48,421 bases of DNA from Candidatus Tayloriibacteriota bacterium. Its GTDB lineage: Bacteria > Patescibacteriota > Minisyncoccia > Phycocordibacterales > SIBU01. The notes under the pieces were generated by a model, which did no database searches, had not been told where the DNA came from, and saw only the letters and a program-made list of their open reading frames with translations. Below, in pieces: positions 30,542 to 40,500 of this stretch. A program made the position numbers and the translations under genes. Position 1 is the stretch's first letter. Each line of letters opens with the position of its first letter. The stretch covers positions 1 to 48,421 of the forward strand of contig SIBU01000006.1 of NCBI GenBank assembly GCA_009695005.1, read 5' to 3'.

Positions 30542-32196
30542 ATTGTAGGAGTTTGCGGTGTTTTTGTTGTGTCAAGGCTTTTCAGAGTTTCCTTGATGTT
30601 TATAAGTCCACTTAGCAAGTTGCCGTCAGCTCCTGCTGGAGTTATAACGATCTTACTGTTGTCTTTAAGGGCTTTTTCTACCATTTCTAGTTGAGCAAGC
30701 AACCTTCCCATTTCTGAGTCGGAAGCCTTGATGATAGCTTTTCGTCCCTTGGCTTCAGCGTTCAGAAAAGCTTGTCTTCCTTCAGCCAGAGCCATTTGTT
30801 CGGCTCTCGTTCCTTCTGCTTCGGCCAGCCTGGTCGCTCTAACTCCTTCTGCTTCTGCAAGCATGAGAGCTTGTGTAGCTATTGCTGTGCCCTCGCCCTT
30901 CTTCACAAGTAGGACTCTTGCCGATGCAGCCTGACTAGTAGCACGCTCGACATTGATAGCTTCAATTGTCGCTTCTTTCATGGCCAAGTTGATTCCTTTA
31001 GGAAGACCTGTTTCAATTCTGACTGATTTAACATCAATGCCAGTTCTACCCAGGCTTTTAATGTTCTCAAAACCAAAACCGATAGCTTTGCGGAAAACTT
31101 CAGGCCTTGTAGGATCAATTTTCCTATCTTCCTCAAGTAACGTTTCAAGAATGTAATGTAATGTAAGGGCAACATCATCAATCCTGTAGATGAAATACTC
31201 AAGTGTGATCCTACTGCACAGAATTTGTAGGTGACTCATCATGAGTTCATCAATCTTTCGAAGTGCGCTGATTAGATCACCAAAACGTCTAATCAAAATT
31301 CTAATGCCACTTTTCGGTATTAGTAAACTGACGACAATTTTTGGGTCAGTTGTGATTTTGGCACTTAAGGGGTTTGTAGAATTTCTAAATGTTAGCTCAT
31401 CATTACTATCATCAACATCGTTCTTTTTAAGGAATTTTGCCGATATTCCACTTGCGAAGGTAACTCTGGTAGCTTCCTCAGAAACGCGAATAGTACCACT
31501 TGCTCCACGAAATTCTTCCTCGTTTTGAACAAGTTTCCATTCAACAACTTGTTCTGAAGTTCCCGTTCCATGTCCTTCACCGCGTTCAGCCGCCTTAACT
31601 TTCTCTGGTGTACCACCAGCTAAAGTGATTATGTTCGATGTTATTGGAGTGATTTTGCATAGCCACCTTGGCACAAATGCAGGACCAGGTCCAAGATCCT
31701 CAAACATAATTCCAAAAAATGATTTAACAGCATTTTCTGTCTCGGAAACTTTTTTAAAGCTTCCGGCTATATAGAGAATGGCTGAAATAAATATGAACGG
31801 CAGCCATTGTATTGAGTAATCTGTTGTCTCGACTTTGAATTCAACTTTCCATTTTCCAACAATCAAGTAGATTAGTACTGCGAATGTAGAGAAAATGACA
31901 AAGATACCAGACAGACAAAGAATCGTCGATGATAAGGGAGACAGATAGAATCCGTACTCTCTATCACCTTTTGAAACCTGAGTCTTGAATAAGGTGAAAG
32001 CCTTCTTTAACAACTCGACAAGTTTGGTTGTTTTGATTTTACTTATGATTTTGGAGAATTTTGTTCTTCCAAACACCACTCCGACGATGAGGACTCCGAT
32101 CGCGAGGCTAACACTGGCAATGAGCCAGTCAGTAAGCCACGCGGTGAAACTGATACTAAGGGCAACTATGAGCGCGATAACTAGATTTTCTTTCAT
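30538..32196 (-). CDS. SPFH/Band-7 domain membrane protein
   Basis: The 552-residue protein has membrane helices at 5-45, 85-113 and 130-145, an SPFH domain from about 155 (VSETENAVKSFFGIMFEDLGPGPAFVP) to about 380 (GIDVKSVRIETGLP), and a long Ala/Glu-rich coiled coil (LAEAEGVRATRLAEAEGTRAEQMALAEGR) typical of flotillins, where it drives oligomerisation into membrane rings. Unlike classic flotillins, the helices at the N-terminus make it an integral protein. The overlapping downstream gene is a likely partner, recalling flotillin/NfeD pairs though the partner is not NfeD. Codon use is GC-richer than in the pilin operon. Confidence 0.85.
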   Translation of the reverse strand: MKENLVIALIVALSISFTAWLTDWLIASVSLAIGVLIVGVVFGRTKFSKIISKIKTTKLVELLKKAFTLFKTQVSKGDREYGFYLSPLSSTILCLSGIFVIFSTFAVLIYLIVGKWKVEFKVETTDYSIQWLPFIFISAILYIAGSFKKVSETENAVKSFFGIMFEDLGPGPAFVPRWLCKITPITSNIITLAGGTPEKVKAAERGEGHGTGTSEQVVEWKLVQNEEEFRGASGTIRVSEEATRVTFASGISAKFLKKNDVDDSNDELTFRNSTNPLSAKITTDPKIVVSLLIPKSGIRILIRRFGDLISALRKIDELMMSHLQILCSRITLEYFIYRIDDVALTLHYILETLLEEDRKIDPTRPEVFRKAIGFGFENIKSLGRTGIDVKSVRIETGLPKGINLAMKEATIEAINVERATSQAASARVLLVKKGEGTAIATQALMLAEAEGVRATRLAEAEGTRAEQMALAEGRQAFLNAEAKGRKAIIKASDSEMGRLLAQLEMVEKALKDNSKIVITPAGADGNLLSGLINIKETLKSLDTTKTPQTPTI

Positions 32197-32300
32197 AACT
32201 GTTTTCCGGTTTTCTGTATTCTGATTGTTTGGGTTTGTTGTTATTAAATTGACAGGGGAATGCGATTTTAATCACATTCCGGCCAATACGAACTTTCGCC

Positions 32301-32329
32301 ACATTATCATAATTTTAGGCAAAAGTCAA
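32301..32329 (-). promoter_or_regulatory. Promoter of the SPFH operon
   Basis: On the minus strand TTGACT (32329-32324), 17 bp, TAATGT (32306-32301); the leader to the start codon is about 100 bases. The remaining gene-free part, 32197-32300 and 32330-32430, shows nothing else clear. Confidence 0.65.
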
Positions 32330-32430
32330 GCAAATATCCGTAACACGTTTCGTCCCTCAGTATAGCCCTTATTCGCTGGAATAAGGGCTATATATACAAG
32401 GCAAAATAAAGTAAATTTGTGTAAATTAAT

Positions 32431-32742
32431 GTGGGCGGGAGAGGGATCTTGAAACTTACAGTTTCTGTACATCTTTCGTATTCCGATGACGGAATAGACT
32501 CAAGGTCTTCAAGTCCTCTCTTGCAGGCAAAGCAGTTTGCCTGCTCTGACCACAAAAATTCGTGGACTCTTTTATGTGGGCGGGAGAGGAATCTTGACCG
32601 CTACTCGGTCAGTACCCCGATTGGATTTTTTCTTCACTAGGAAGTGTGAAAAAATACTCAATCGGGCTTCAAGTCCTCTCCGAAAAGCATGTCCGTGCTT
32701 TTCTCCGCCTCACAAGATATATTCGCGAGGCTCATTGTTTTG
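32431..32742 (-). repeat. tRNA-Leu(TAG)-linked element array (two units)
   Basis: GTGGGCGGGAGAGG, the reverse of the tRNA 3' end, occurs at 32431 and 32576, and in the tRNA at 32742 (periods 145 and 166). Both units are type I in tRNA sense. Unit 32576 has P2 CCCGATTG/CAATCGGG, GTACTG and CCG-AGTAG-CGG; unit 32431 has P2 with ATTCCG/CGGAAT and GTACAGAAAC-TGTAA-GTTTC. Hairpins GAAAAGCA/TGCTTTTC and GCAGGCAAA/TTTGCCTGC (loop GCAG on the plus strand) link cores. Open frames here are artefacts. Confidence 0.82.
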
Positions 32743-32823
32743 TGGGCGGGAGAGGACTTGAACCTCCATGCCTTGCGGCACCAGCTCCTAAGGCTGGCGT
32801 GTCTGCCATTTCACCACCCGCCC
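32743..32823 (-). tRNA. tRNA-Leu (TAG)
   Basis: Class II tRNA: acceptor GGGCGGG/CCCGCCC, anticodon stem CCAGC/GCTGG with loop CTTAGGA (anticodon TAG), a variable arm TGCC...GGCA and T-arm GAGG/CCTC. Discriminator A; CCA not encoded. Confidence 0.95.
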
Positions 32824-32837
32824 AATTGTATAATTCG

Positions 32838-33145
32838 CCTCAGCTGTTTTGTTTGAAAACAAAACATGCTTCCGGCTCGCACCCGTATCAGTATTTACTG
32901 GTGGTCACGAGTTTCCTCGACTCGTCTGTCTCGGAACTCTCGACCCCGCCTCAGCTGTTTTGTCTGGAAACAAAACATGCTTCCGGCTCGCACCCGTATC
33001 AGTATTTACTGGTGGTCACGAGTTTCCTCGACTCGTCTGTCTCGGAACTCTCGACCCCGCCTCAGCTGTTTTGTTTGAAAACAAAACATGCTTCCGGCTC
33101 GCACCCGTATCAAAAAATCTAAAGCAGTTTAGATTTTTTGTCGGG
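32838..33145 (-). repeat. tRNA-Lys-linked element array (111-bp tandem units)
   Basis: Two full units (32838-32948 and 32949-33059) and a partial third (33060-33113) repeat with a 111-bp period, differing at a couple of bases (TTTGAAAA/TCTGGAAA). In tRNA sense each is type II: GCCGGAAGC, hairpin TTTTGT/ACAAAA, GAGGCGGGGTCGAGAG, hairpin, CTCGTGACC. A hairpin AAAAAATCTAAA/TTTAGATTTTTT with loop CTGC (33114-33141) joins it to the tRNA. Confidence 0.82.
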
Positions 33146-33218
33146 TGCGCCCAGTTGGAATCGAACCAACGACCCTTCGCTTAAGAGGCGATTGCTCTAC
33201 CGACTGAGCTATGGGCGC
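33146..33218 (-). tRNA. tRNA-Lys (CTT)
   Basis: Acceptor GCGCCCA/TGGGCGC, anticodon loop CTCTTAA (anticodon CTT), T-arm GTTGG/CCAAC with TTCGATT, discriminator A followed by CCC; CCA not encoded. Confidence 0.95.
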
Positions 33219-33280
33219 ATATAAATACGTTCGTCATAGTAACACGTTTTTATAAATTTGCGAATTTTATATAGGGAATA

Positions 33281-33420
33281 CAATCTCGTTACAGGTTCAG
33301 TACAGGTTTCCCATCTCGGGGACTCGATATGGGAGAACCTTTTCGATTCCTACCTTGCAAGGCAAGCAGTTGCTTTGCTCCGAGTCCAGCTCGTTTCGTT
33401 CGCTGTCCCGACATGGTAAC
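33281..33420 (-). repeat. Orphan type I element without a tRNA
   Basis: The stretch 33287-33350 is nearly identical to the core at 40854-40915 (GTTCAGTACAGG, TTTCCCATCTCGGGGACTCG, ATGGGAGAACC). Its outer T-arm copies point to a tRNA end not present here (GGTAGGAATCG), and the GTA-loop hairpin lacks its 3' strand. It also has the hairpin AAGGCAA/TTGCTTT with GCAG loop. It lies just upstream of tRNA-Lys and may mark a lost tRNA gene. Confidence 0.7.
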
Positions 33421-33483
33421 TATGATAATATAAGATCTATTCTAAACAGTAAATTCACAACTGGAGCAACCATATAGAAATAA

Positions 33484-33645
33484 CCAATCACACTTGGCAT
33501 TTCTCAAAATGTCTTATCAAAAAAAGAAGATTTGGCTTTTCATACTATTGCTGAATTTGAGTCTGGCTCAACACCTAAACCAACTATGGATAGAGTCAAA
33601 AAAACTGCAGAAGGGCTCGGGGTCTCCCTTGATGTTCTAATTTAA
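33484..33645 (+). pseudogene. Truncated XRE-family helix-turn-helix gene
   Basis: The frame after TAA at 33481 reads LGISQNVLSKKEDLAFHTIAEFESG and on to LGVSLDVLI with a stop at 33643. This matches the second to fifth helices of Cro/CI-type domains (SQ...LSKK...TI...ESG...PT...A..L.VS.D.LI). No start codon is available and the first helix is missing, so it is a remnant. It ends 23 bases before the MoxR-type gene and may be what is left of its regulator. Confidence 0.65.
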
Positions 33646-33668
33646 TAAAATAAGGTAAAATTATTACT

Positions 33669-36600
33669 ATGGAAAAATTAAAACTAGTACAAGGGCTAGC
33701 TCCGATACAGGGCGAGGTCTCAAGCGCACAGGCGGCCGAAAATACCACTGAGGTTATAAAGGAGCTGGAGTTGAAAGAGCTGCAAAGATCAGTAGAACCT
33801 ATTAATCTGGTGAGTGGTGGTAAAGGGGAAATCGAGGCAGCTAGGCCGTGGAATAATTATACCATCGCCATGGTTTTTGGCTCTGATGATATTAGGATTT
33901 TTGATGAAGATGCCAAACTTCTTGAAGATTTTCAACCCCCATTGAGTAGTAAGGTGGTGGAGGTTAATTGGAATGACAACCGTATTAGGGACAAAGTTAG
34001 ACTAGAACATATAAGCAATGACCCTCGGTATCTCCAAAACAAATCTGTTGCAATGTTGGATAAGGTGCCATTTGAATTACGACCATTTGCGAAAAAGTCT
34101 CTTGGTCAAAAGGGTATTCTTGTAATAAGTCAAGGTCAACAAAATAAACGGGTTGAATTAGTTGCCTCTGAGCTGACTGTTATATCAGATAAATATATAG
34201 TATTGACTACGAAGGAAGGTGGATTTTTTACCTTCATCACAAAAAGTGAGAAAGGAGTTACACTTGCTCCAAAACATTGGGTAAGGCTAAATCCATCTGA
34301 TCCATTGCCAAATGACTTAAAGGATAAGGTAGAAAAATTGCTTGGAGAAAGTGAGGGTTATAAGCAACTTAATGAGTCTCACTACGCTCTTATCACTGAT
34401 GTGGGTGTTAACATTTTTAAAACTGGAGATAACCAAGGCTTACCTGTATTTTCTGAAGATATTCCATCAGTAGAGCGAAATATAGTGATCGATCCTTCTA
34501 ATCCGAATGTTATTTTTTATTGTCAAAGTAGTAATCCTAGAAGTGTGGTGAGGCTTGATTTAAACGGAGAACCAAATACATGGAAGCCTGTTGCTGCGGA
34601 ATTTCCAAAGAAATATGAAAGTGTTCGTAATCTTCAATTAGACCCGACTGGAAATTTTTTCCTATTTTACTCTAAAGATGATCTAGTCATCGTTGCAAAA
34701 GATACTTTGGATGAAGTCAAAAGAGTGCCCAACCTAACCCAGGTAAACTTTGATTCCACGGGAAAAATTCGCGCCGTAGATAAGGATGGTCATCTTGTTA
34801 TATATGAACCAAATTTTAGTGAAGTTGCTGAAGAATTTGATAAACGACGCGTTGCGAAGCTGGCCGATGGAGTTCAGTTCAAGGATATTTTTGATATAAA
34901 GGCTTCCGAAAAGGCAACGGAAGGTGATGTGACTTTAGAATACTTAGAACCATTGCGATTGAAATATCAAGAGCAATTCACCGATGTACTTTCAAAAATA
35001 ACCACTCAGGGGGGCGTTAACCAAATTCGACAAGGATTTAATAAGCTCCGAGAAGCATTACGACAACAAGGATTAAAGCAAAATGAAATCACCTTTATTG
35101 TTGAAGGGCTTGAGGAGCCTATAACAATAAAAGAAAAAGATTTTGCTGTTAAAGCTACAGAAGAAGCTCTTACCTCTGTGCGAACAAAGCTTGTTGGTGG
35201 ACTCTCTATCAGTTCTGTATCAGAGGCACGTGCTGAAATGGAAAAAGTTAGGTCTACGGAGGCTCTACTAGATGTAGGTTTGCGGCAGGAGGTACACGTA
35301 GTGGTCTTGGAGCTTGAGCAAAGATCGTTAGAACTTTTCCGACAGCGTGGCGGAGAAATTACAAGAGATATTCACGGACTGATTGAAAGAACCAAAAAAG
35401 ACCTTGAAGGCTTTACTAGCAAGTCACAGATGGATGATTGGCTTGAGTTCCGTTACCCGCAATTAAAGTCAGGGTTAGGTTTATTGGCCAAGGACGTTCC
35501 TCTTGAAGCAGATGAGGCTTATAAAGCAATTGTTTCGGCTCGTACAGAACTGCAGACCATCGCCTCCACGTTCGAGGATAAATTCAAAAGAGAATATGCA
35601 AAAGTAAGAGAGAAGGCATCAGCGCGAATAGGAGCAACAGTGGATATATTGTCACAAGATGTTGATGGTCTGATTGATCGTCTACGAACTAAAGGTTTTA
35701 CTAGTCGAACTCAGGCAGAACAATATCTATCTTCAAGCGAGGCCAAGAAAACACTGGATGCTGAAATCTCTGGACTAGCCGGAGATAATCCTGATTTGGC
35801 CAAAGAGTTGGAGCGAGGTTTGAAAGTGAGAATTTCCAACACGTTAACTGAAATTGAACGTGGGGCATTAACTCAAGTTTCTAAAACTGGTCAGCAAATG
35901 GTCATGTTTGGAGATACGTCTTTTCCTAAGTGGGAAGCAAAAGTTAAAGAAAAGGTAGAACGCAAAGTCGATGTGACATTTGAAGAAGATGCAAGGTCTC
36001 ATGGACCAGGAGTTAAGGCCGGAGATATTCTTGGAGATGTTTCTATCTCAATTCGTACATCTACGGGAAAAGTAGAGCAAGTCCGACTTTATGAAGGGTG
36101 GCTTAATGAAAATGAATGGCGTCTTGGTCTTTTAACATATCGTGGCGAATCCATTTCTCCGTCTTATTTAACTGCCAAAGAATTTAGGGATGTTAAAAAA
36201 TCATACAGAGATTGGTCTCAAGGAGAAAAATCTAATCTCCAACAGGAATTACAGGAAAAAAGAGACGCTCTTAAAGAGATTTATTTAAGACGACAAAAGA
36301 TTGGTGAAAGAACTCCCGACGTAGATAACGCTTGGCAAGAAGAATATAAACAAAAACTGCAGGAGTGCGGTACTTTTGCCGCCGAACACCACATCTCTCT
36401 ATTGCGACGTATTGATCAAATTAAAACAGAGCCGGAAATAGAATACACAAATGGAAAGGGATTTGTTCCGCAGTGGCAGAGTCACTGGGTTATGGATCCT
36501 CAAACCGAAACTGATTTGTCTGAAATGGCAGAAGCATTAAAGATGCAATTAGATTTACAGGAAGGTTTACTTAACTTGAAAGGACACGCGGGTACTGGTA

Positions 36601-37535
36601 AAGATGTGCGTATAAAAATGTTTAGTGCCTTAACCAATCGACCTTATTTCGGAATTGATGGAACGAAATGGACGACTGAATTTGAATTGTCAGAAGATGT
36701 CATGTTGGAATCTCTGGACGGAGCTTCACAGACATTAAAAGTGCCTTCAGCAGTATTGAACGGGATTACCACTCCCGGAGCAATTGTGTACTTCAACGAG
36801 TTTAACGCGATGCCTGAGCAAGCGCAGATTTTCCTTCATGCTCTTATGGACGAAAAGCGCTCGTTAACACTGAAAACAAGTTCCGGTAAAACTATTCGGG
36901 CATTGCCAAGTGTTCTACTGGTTGGTTCTATGAATCCAAATTATCCCGGAACATTTAATCCCCAATTCGCTACTCGTAGCCGTATGCTATCTATCGAAAT
37001 TGGTTACCCACCTCTCACACGCAAAGCTGATGCAGGAGACCGAAATCCTAACCCACCCTACGATGCTTCTGAGGCATTGCGTATAGCTCGAGGTATTGAC
37101 TCTCTAGCTGACCTAACATATGAGGCAAGCTTGGAACACAACGATTTTGTAAAAATGTGGGATAAATATATCAACGGCATAGACAATGGCGCACCAGAGC
37201 CAACTGGGACACAAAAGTTCGATATAGATGCTTCCCTCGCTCTTGTACAGTTTGCCAGTATTCTCCGAGAGAACTTTATTAAAATCTTTGAGAAGAGTCG
37301 TGAGGCACGAAATGCGATACCAGTTACTCAACCAATTACTGGTAGAGAATTGCGTCGAGCGGCATATGCTATTAGCAAGATGACTCCCGAAGAAAAGGCT
37401 ACTGCAAATCCAGAAGGTGTAGCTCGAGCCCTTCTTAATAAATACTTCTTAACCCACATTGACAAACAAGAAGATCAGAACAAGATTCGCACAGCAATGG
37501 ATACTTGGACTTCTAGAAAGCGTGTAAGGGCATAA
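33669..37535 (+). CDS. Giant MoxR-type AAA+ ATPase with N-terminal propeller-like and coiled-coil regions
   Basis: The 1288-residue protein has no signal or membrane helix. Residues about 50-390 show repeated short beta-strand units with aromatic and Asp-rich turns, as in WD40/NHL-like propellers; about 400-760 is long alpha-helical coiled coil. The AAA+ module fills 960-1280: Walker A GHAGTGKD at 972-979, Walker B VYFNEFNAM with Glu 1044 but Asn in place of the first Asp, sensor 1 GSMNPNYPG and an ATRSR arginine-finger region. This order is that of MoxR/RavA-type chaperone ATPases, which remodel partner VWA proteins. The partner is next door: a VWA fusion starts 4 bases after the stop. Upstream lies a broken XRE regulator gene. 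Confidence 0.8.
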   Translation: MEKLKLVQGLAPIQGEVSSAQAAENTTEVIKELELKELQRSVEPINLVSGGKGEIEAARPWNNYTIAMVFGSDDIRIFDEDAKLLEDFQPPLSSKVVEVNWNDNRIRDKVRLEHISNDPRYLQNKSVAMLDKVPFELRPFAKKSLGQKGILVISQGQQNKRVELVASELTVISDKYIVLTTKEGGFFTFITKSEKGVTLAPKHWVRLNPSDPLPNDLKDKVEKLLGESEGYKQLNESHYALITDVGVNIFKTGDNQGLPVFSEDIPSVERNIVIDPSNPNVIFYCQSSNPRSVVRLDLNGEPNTWKPVAAEFPKKYESVRNLQLDPTGNFFLFYSKDDLVIVAKDTLDEVKRVPNLTQVNFDSTGKIRAVDKDGHLVIYEPNFSEVAEEFDKRRVAKLADGVQFKDIFDIKASEKATEGDVTLEYLEPLRLKYQEQFTDVLSKITTQGGVNQIRQGFNKLREALRQQGLKQNEITFIVEGLEEPITIKEKDFAVKATEEALTSVRTKLVGGLSISSVSEARAEMEKVRSTEALLDVGLRQEVHVVVLELEQRSLELFRQRGGEITRDIHGLIERTKKDLEGFTSKSQMDDWLEFRYPQLKSGLGLLAKDVPLEADEAYKAIVSARTELQTIASTFEDKFKREYAKVREKASARIGATVDILSQDVDGLIDRLRTKGFTSRTQAEQYLSSSEAKKTLDAEISGLAGDNPDLAKELERGLKVRISNTLTEIERGALTQVSKTGQQMVMFGDTSFPKWEAKVKEKVERKVDVTFEEDARSHGPGVKAGDILGDVSISIRTSTGKVEQVRLYEGWLNENEWRLGLLTYRGESISPSYLTAKEFRDVKKSYRDWSQGEKSNLQQELQEKRDALKEIYLRRQKIGERTPDVDNAWQEEYKQKLQECGTFAAEHHISLLRRIDQIKTEPEIEYTNGKGFVPQWQSHWVMDPQTETDLSEMAEALKMQLDLQEGLLNLKGHAGTGKDVRIKMFSALTNRPYFGIDGTKWTTEFELSEDVMLESLDGASQTLKVPSAVLNGITTPGAIVYFNEFNAMPEQAQIFLHALMDEKRSLTLKTSSGKTIRALPSVLLVGSMNPNYPGTFNPQFATRSRMLSIEIGYPPLTRKADAGDRNPNPPYDASEALRIARGIDSLADLTYEASLEHNDFVKMWDKYINGIDNGAPEPTGTQKFDIDASLALVQFASILRENFIKIFEKSREARNAIPVTQPITGRELRRAAYAISKMTPEEKATANPEGVARALLNKYFLTHIDKQEDQNKIRTAMDTWTSRKRVRA

Positions 37536-37539
37536 ATAT

Positions 37540-40500
37540 ATGAAACGTCCCGGTCAATTTACTGAGTCGACTCCACAAGAGAAGGCGAAGCCGTCAAGAC
37601 TCACTCGTGAGATGCTATATCTCGCTGAACAGGCCGCTGAAGGTAGATTAAAGGTTCTTCCTGCCAAGGAATGGTCTTTGCATTATCCAGTAGATCAGGC
37701 AACTCGAGCGGAAAAACTTCAGGGATTGTTGGATGGTAAATATACCGCCGAAGAAGTGACACACGATATCAAACCTGATTCGCTTTTTTATAATGCCGAG
37801 GATATTGAAAAAGAAGGCTTAGAAAAAGTCAGTGGACGTATTCGAGACCTTTCCGCATTCATTACTCACTACGATTATCCTAGATTCGCCAAATTCGTAG
37901 AAGATATGCGTGGTCATGATATCCCTCTGGACGACCTTGATAACCTTTATAGCGATGTAACTCAAGCAAGAGTTCAGAAAAAAGTAATGGATTCTTTTGG
38001 ACATACTGGCCGAATGCAAATGCTGGAAGCTCTTCGAGCTGAAGCGGAAACTACGATTAAAAATATGGGGAATCTTCCTCGGTCTCAAAAGGTACTAAAA
38101 GCATTGAAGGTCAATTGGTTAAGTGAGGATATGGGTTTAGTGGGCATGGAAGAACGGGATCGTGTTATCTCTGAACTTTCGGGAGATGAGCGCAAACTTT
38201 TTGAAGACCTTCAATCCTCTTATCGAGAATACATACAAAAAGGAGACGAGAGTGGATATAAAAAACTCACTGACGCGGTACGAGAAGGTCTACCGAAAAT
38301 TCAGAAAGAGACAAAGGGTGGTGAACCTAGTGAAAGCATGCAAGAGCTAGAAAAGGAACTTGAGAAGTATCAAGAGCAAGCTGTCCCACCCGGCTCTCCA
38401 GAAGATCCCGCAATTCCTCCCGAAGATCGAGACGAATATCACACCCCACCTCCAGCACCCGGTGAATCAAAAGAAAAGATGCAGGAAAGGGCAATCTTTG
38501 AGATTGATCCTGCACTTGGTGGATACTACGCGAGTGGTAGAAAAAGTTATTATGATGTTGATTCAAAAACATGGAGCAAGAAAAAACAACTTTCCCCTTA
38601 CACTATTTCTATTACGGGCAAAGATCGATCTACAATCTCAGGGACTTTAGGTAGCGGAGTTAAATCTCTACCTCTTCCAAATGGCTATGCACTTGATGTT
38701 TCCTCTCTGAAAGCTAATGGGGCTAATGTAGAAGTTAGGCGTGATCAAAATGGCTGTTTTTATCTTGAAGTCAGTGGGACTGGTTCATTTTCAATAGATT
38801 TTTTGTTAGAACAAACACCCTTTCCTGGAAAAACGATCCCAGAAGATATGGCGCTTCTTCATCGTGGGTCACTTTCATCAAAATCTGAAGCAGTCCTCTC
38901 CAAGCTTATAGGATCACCCATACAAAAAGCCGAGCAGGTACGACAATACATTTTAGCAAATCACTTTTACCCCGGAGGCGGAGATCTAGAGAAAGCACAA
39001 GCGTTGCAGTATAAATTGCGAAGTGAATCCACTGGTGATAACTATCTCCAAAATATCGACCAGTCAGAATACTTGGAATGCTACTCCTCTAATACCAAGT
39101 TTATTGCAATGATGCGTAAGGCAGGTATTCCAGCCCGTTTGGTGATTGGACATAAAGTTGAAGGGGCAAAAGATGGCAAGTCGGCTATTACTCAGAGTTC
39201 TGGCCATGCCTGGTCAGAAATTTGGGATGGAAAGACATGGAGACGTTTTGATGCCACTCCAAATCCAAAACCTGAAGACCAAAAGGAGTCAGACAAGGAC
39301 GATAGGAAATTAGAAAAAGAATCTGCAGAGGAAGCAGAGGATGGTGGCATTGATAAGCCACAGGAGAATGGAGACAAAAAGGGTCAAAAAGGAGATCAGC
39401 AAAAGGAAGGCCAGACACAAGGAAAACAACAAGGTCAAGGACAATCCCCTGAATCCGGTAATCCCTTAGAGCAAATGCCCGATGCTTCAGATAGTCAGAT
39501 GCAACAATCAGAATCACAACTGCAAGAAGCGAAAGAACAAATGGAAAAGATGGCTGAACAAAAACAGCAACTTGAAGACAAAGTACAAAATGCAGAAAAG
39601 TTCAAAGAACTTTCTGAGCTTCAAAAAGAAGTAGAAGGTAGCGATCTTTTTGATGATTCAAAAAAAGAAATTAAAGACAAGCTGGAAGCGAAAGAGGATC
39701 AGATGAAAGATAAAATTAAAGACGAGCTCGACAAAATGGTTGAGGATGGCTTTATGGACGAAAAAAAGAGAGATGAGATCATAAAAGAACTTGAAGAAAG
39801 AAAGCTAGAGGAACTTGATCGAGTTCAAAAAGAAGTTGAACAAGAAAATAGAGTTTATAACGAGTATGAGGATATTCGTGAGGAGATCGAACCATTGGTA
39901 GATAAATGGTTTCAATATTTTGCTGAACGTTTACCAAGACAGGACGAGGTTGGATTTGATGATGATTCCCTAACTCGACAAGGAGCATTTGATCGAAAGG
40001 CTGTAATGAAAACCAGAAACTTACTTTTTGGAACAGTAAAAAATCCTCGAGAAATCTACCCCTCTGTCAAGCCTCGATTTATGGCATCAATTTTGGTGGA
40101 TGTGTCTGGTTCTATGGCGGGAGAAAAATTACAAAGCGCACGAAAACTTCTAATATTTTACTCTGAATTATTCAGTCGTATTTCTCAAGAATTTGGTTAT
40201 ATTAAATTTTCTATAAATACTTTCTCTAATTCTGTAACTGAAATTAAAGAATTTAAACAAGATTATGATTCACCACAAAGATACGACTTTGAAGATGGTA
40301 CGCAATCAACTATAAAAGTTCGGTTAATGCAAAAACTGGCTACTCGAGGTGGTACTAATATGCTTGATGGTATCAAAAAAGCGGCGAGCAAATTAAACGA
40401 ACAAGTTGAAGAATACCCTGATTATGCCTCTGCGTTTTATTTTGTTGGTGATGGTGGTGATACTTGTGGCAATACAGAAAACATAACCAGATTTTTAGAG

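Noticed and set aside
32838-33113. CRISPR array
   Set aside because: The units are tandem copies of 111 bp without variable spacers, and no cas gene is present.
32431-33184. Open frames of 70-158 codons across the tRNA-Leu and tRNA-Lys arrays
   Set aside because: The 111-bp period is a multiple of three, which creates repetitive open frames; the sequence is explained by structured elements.
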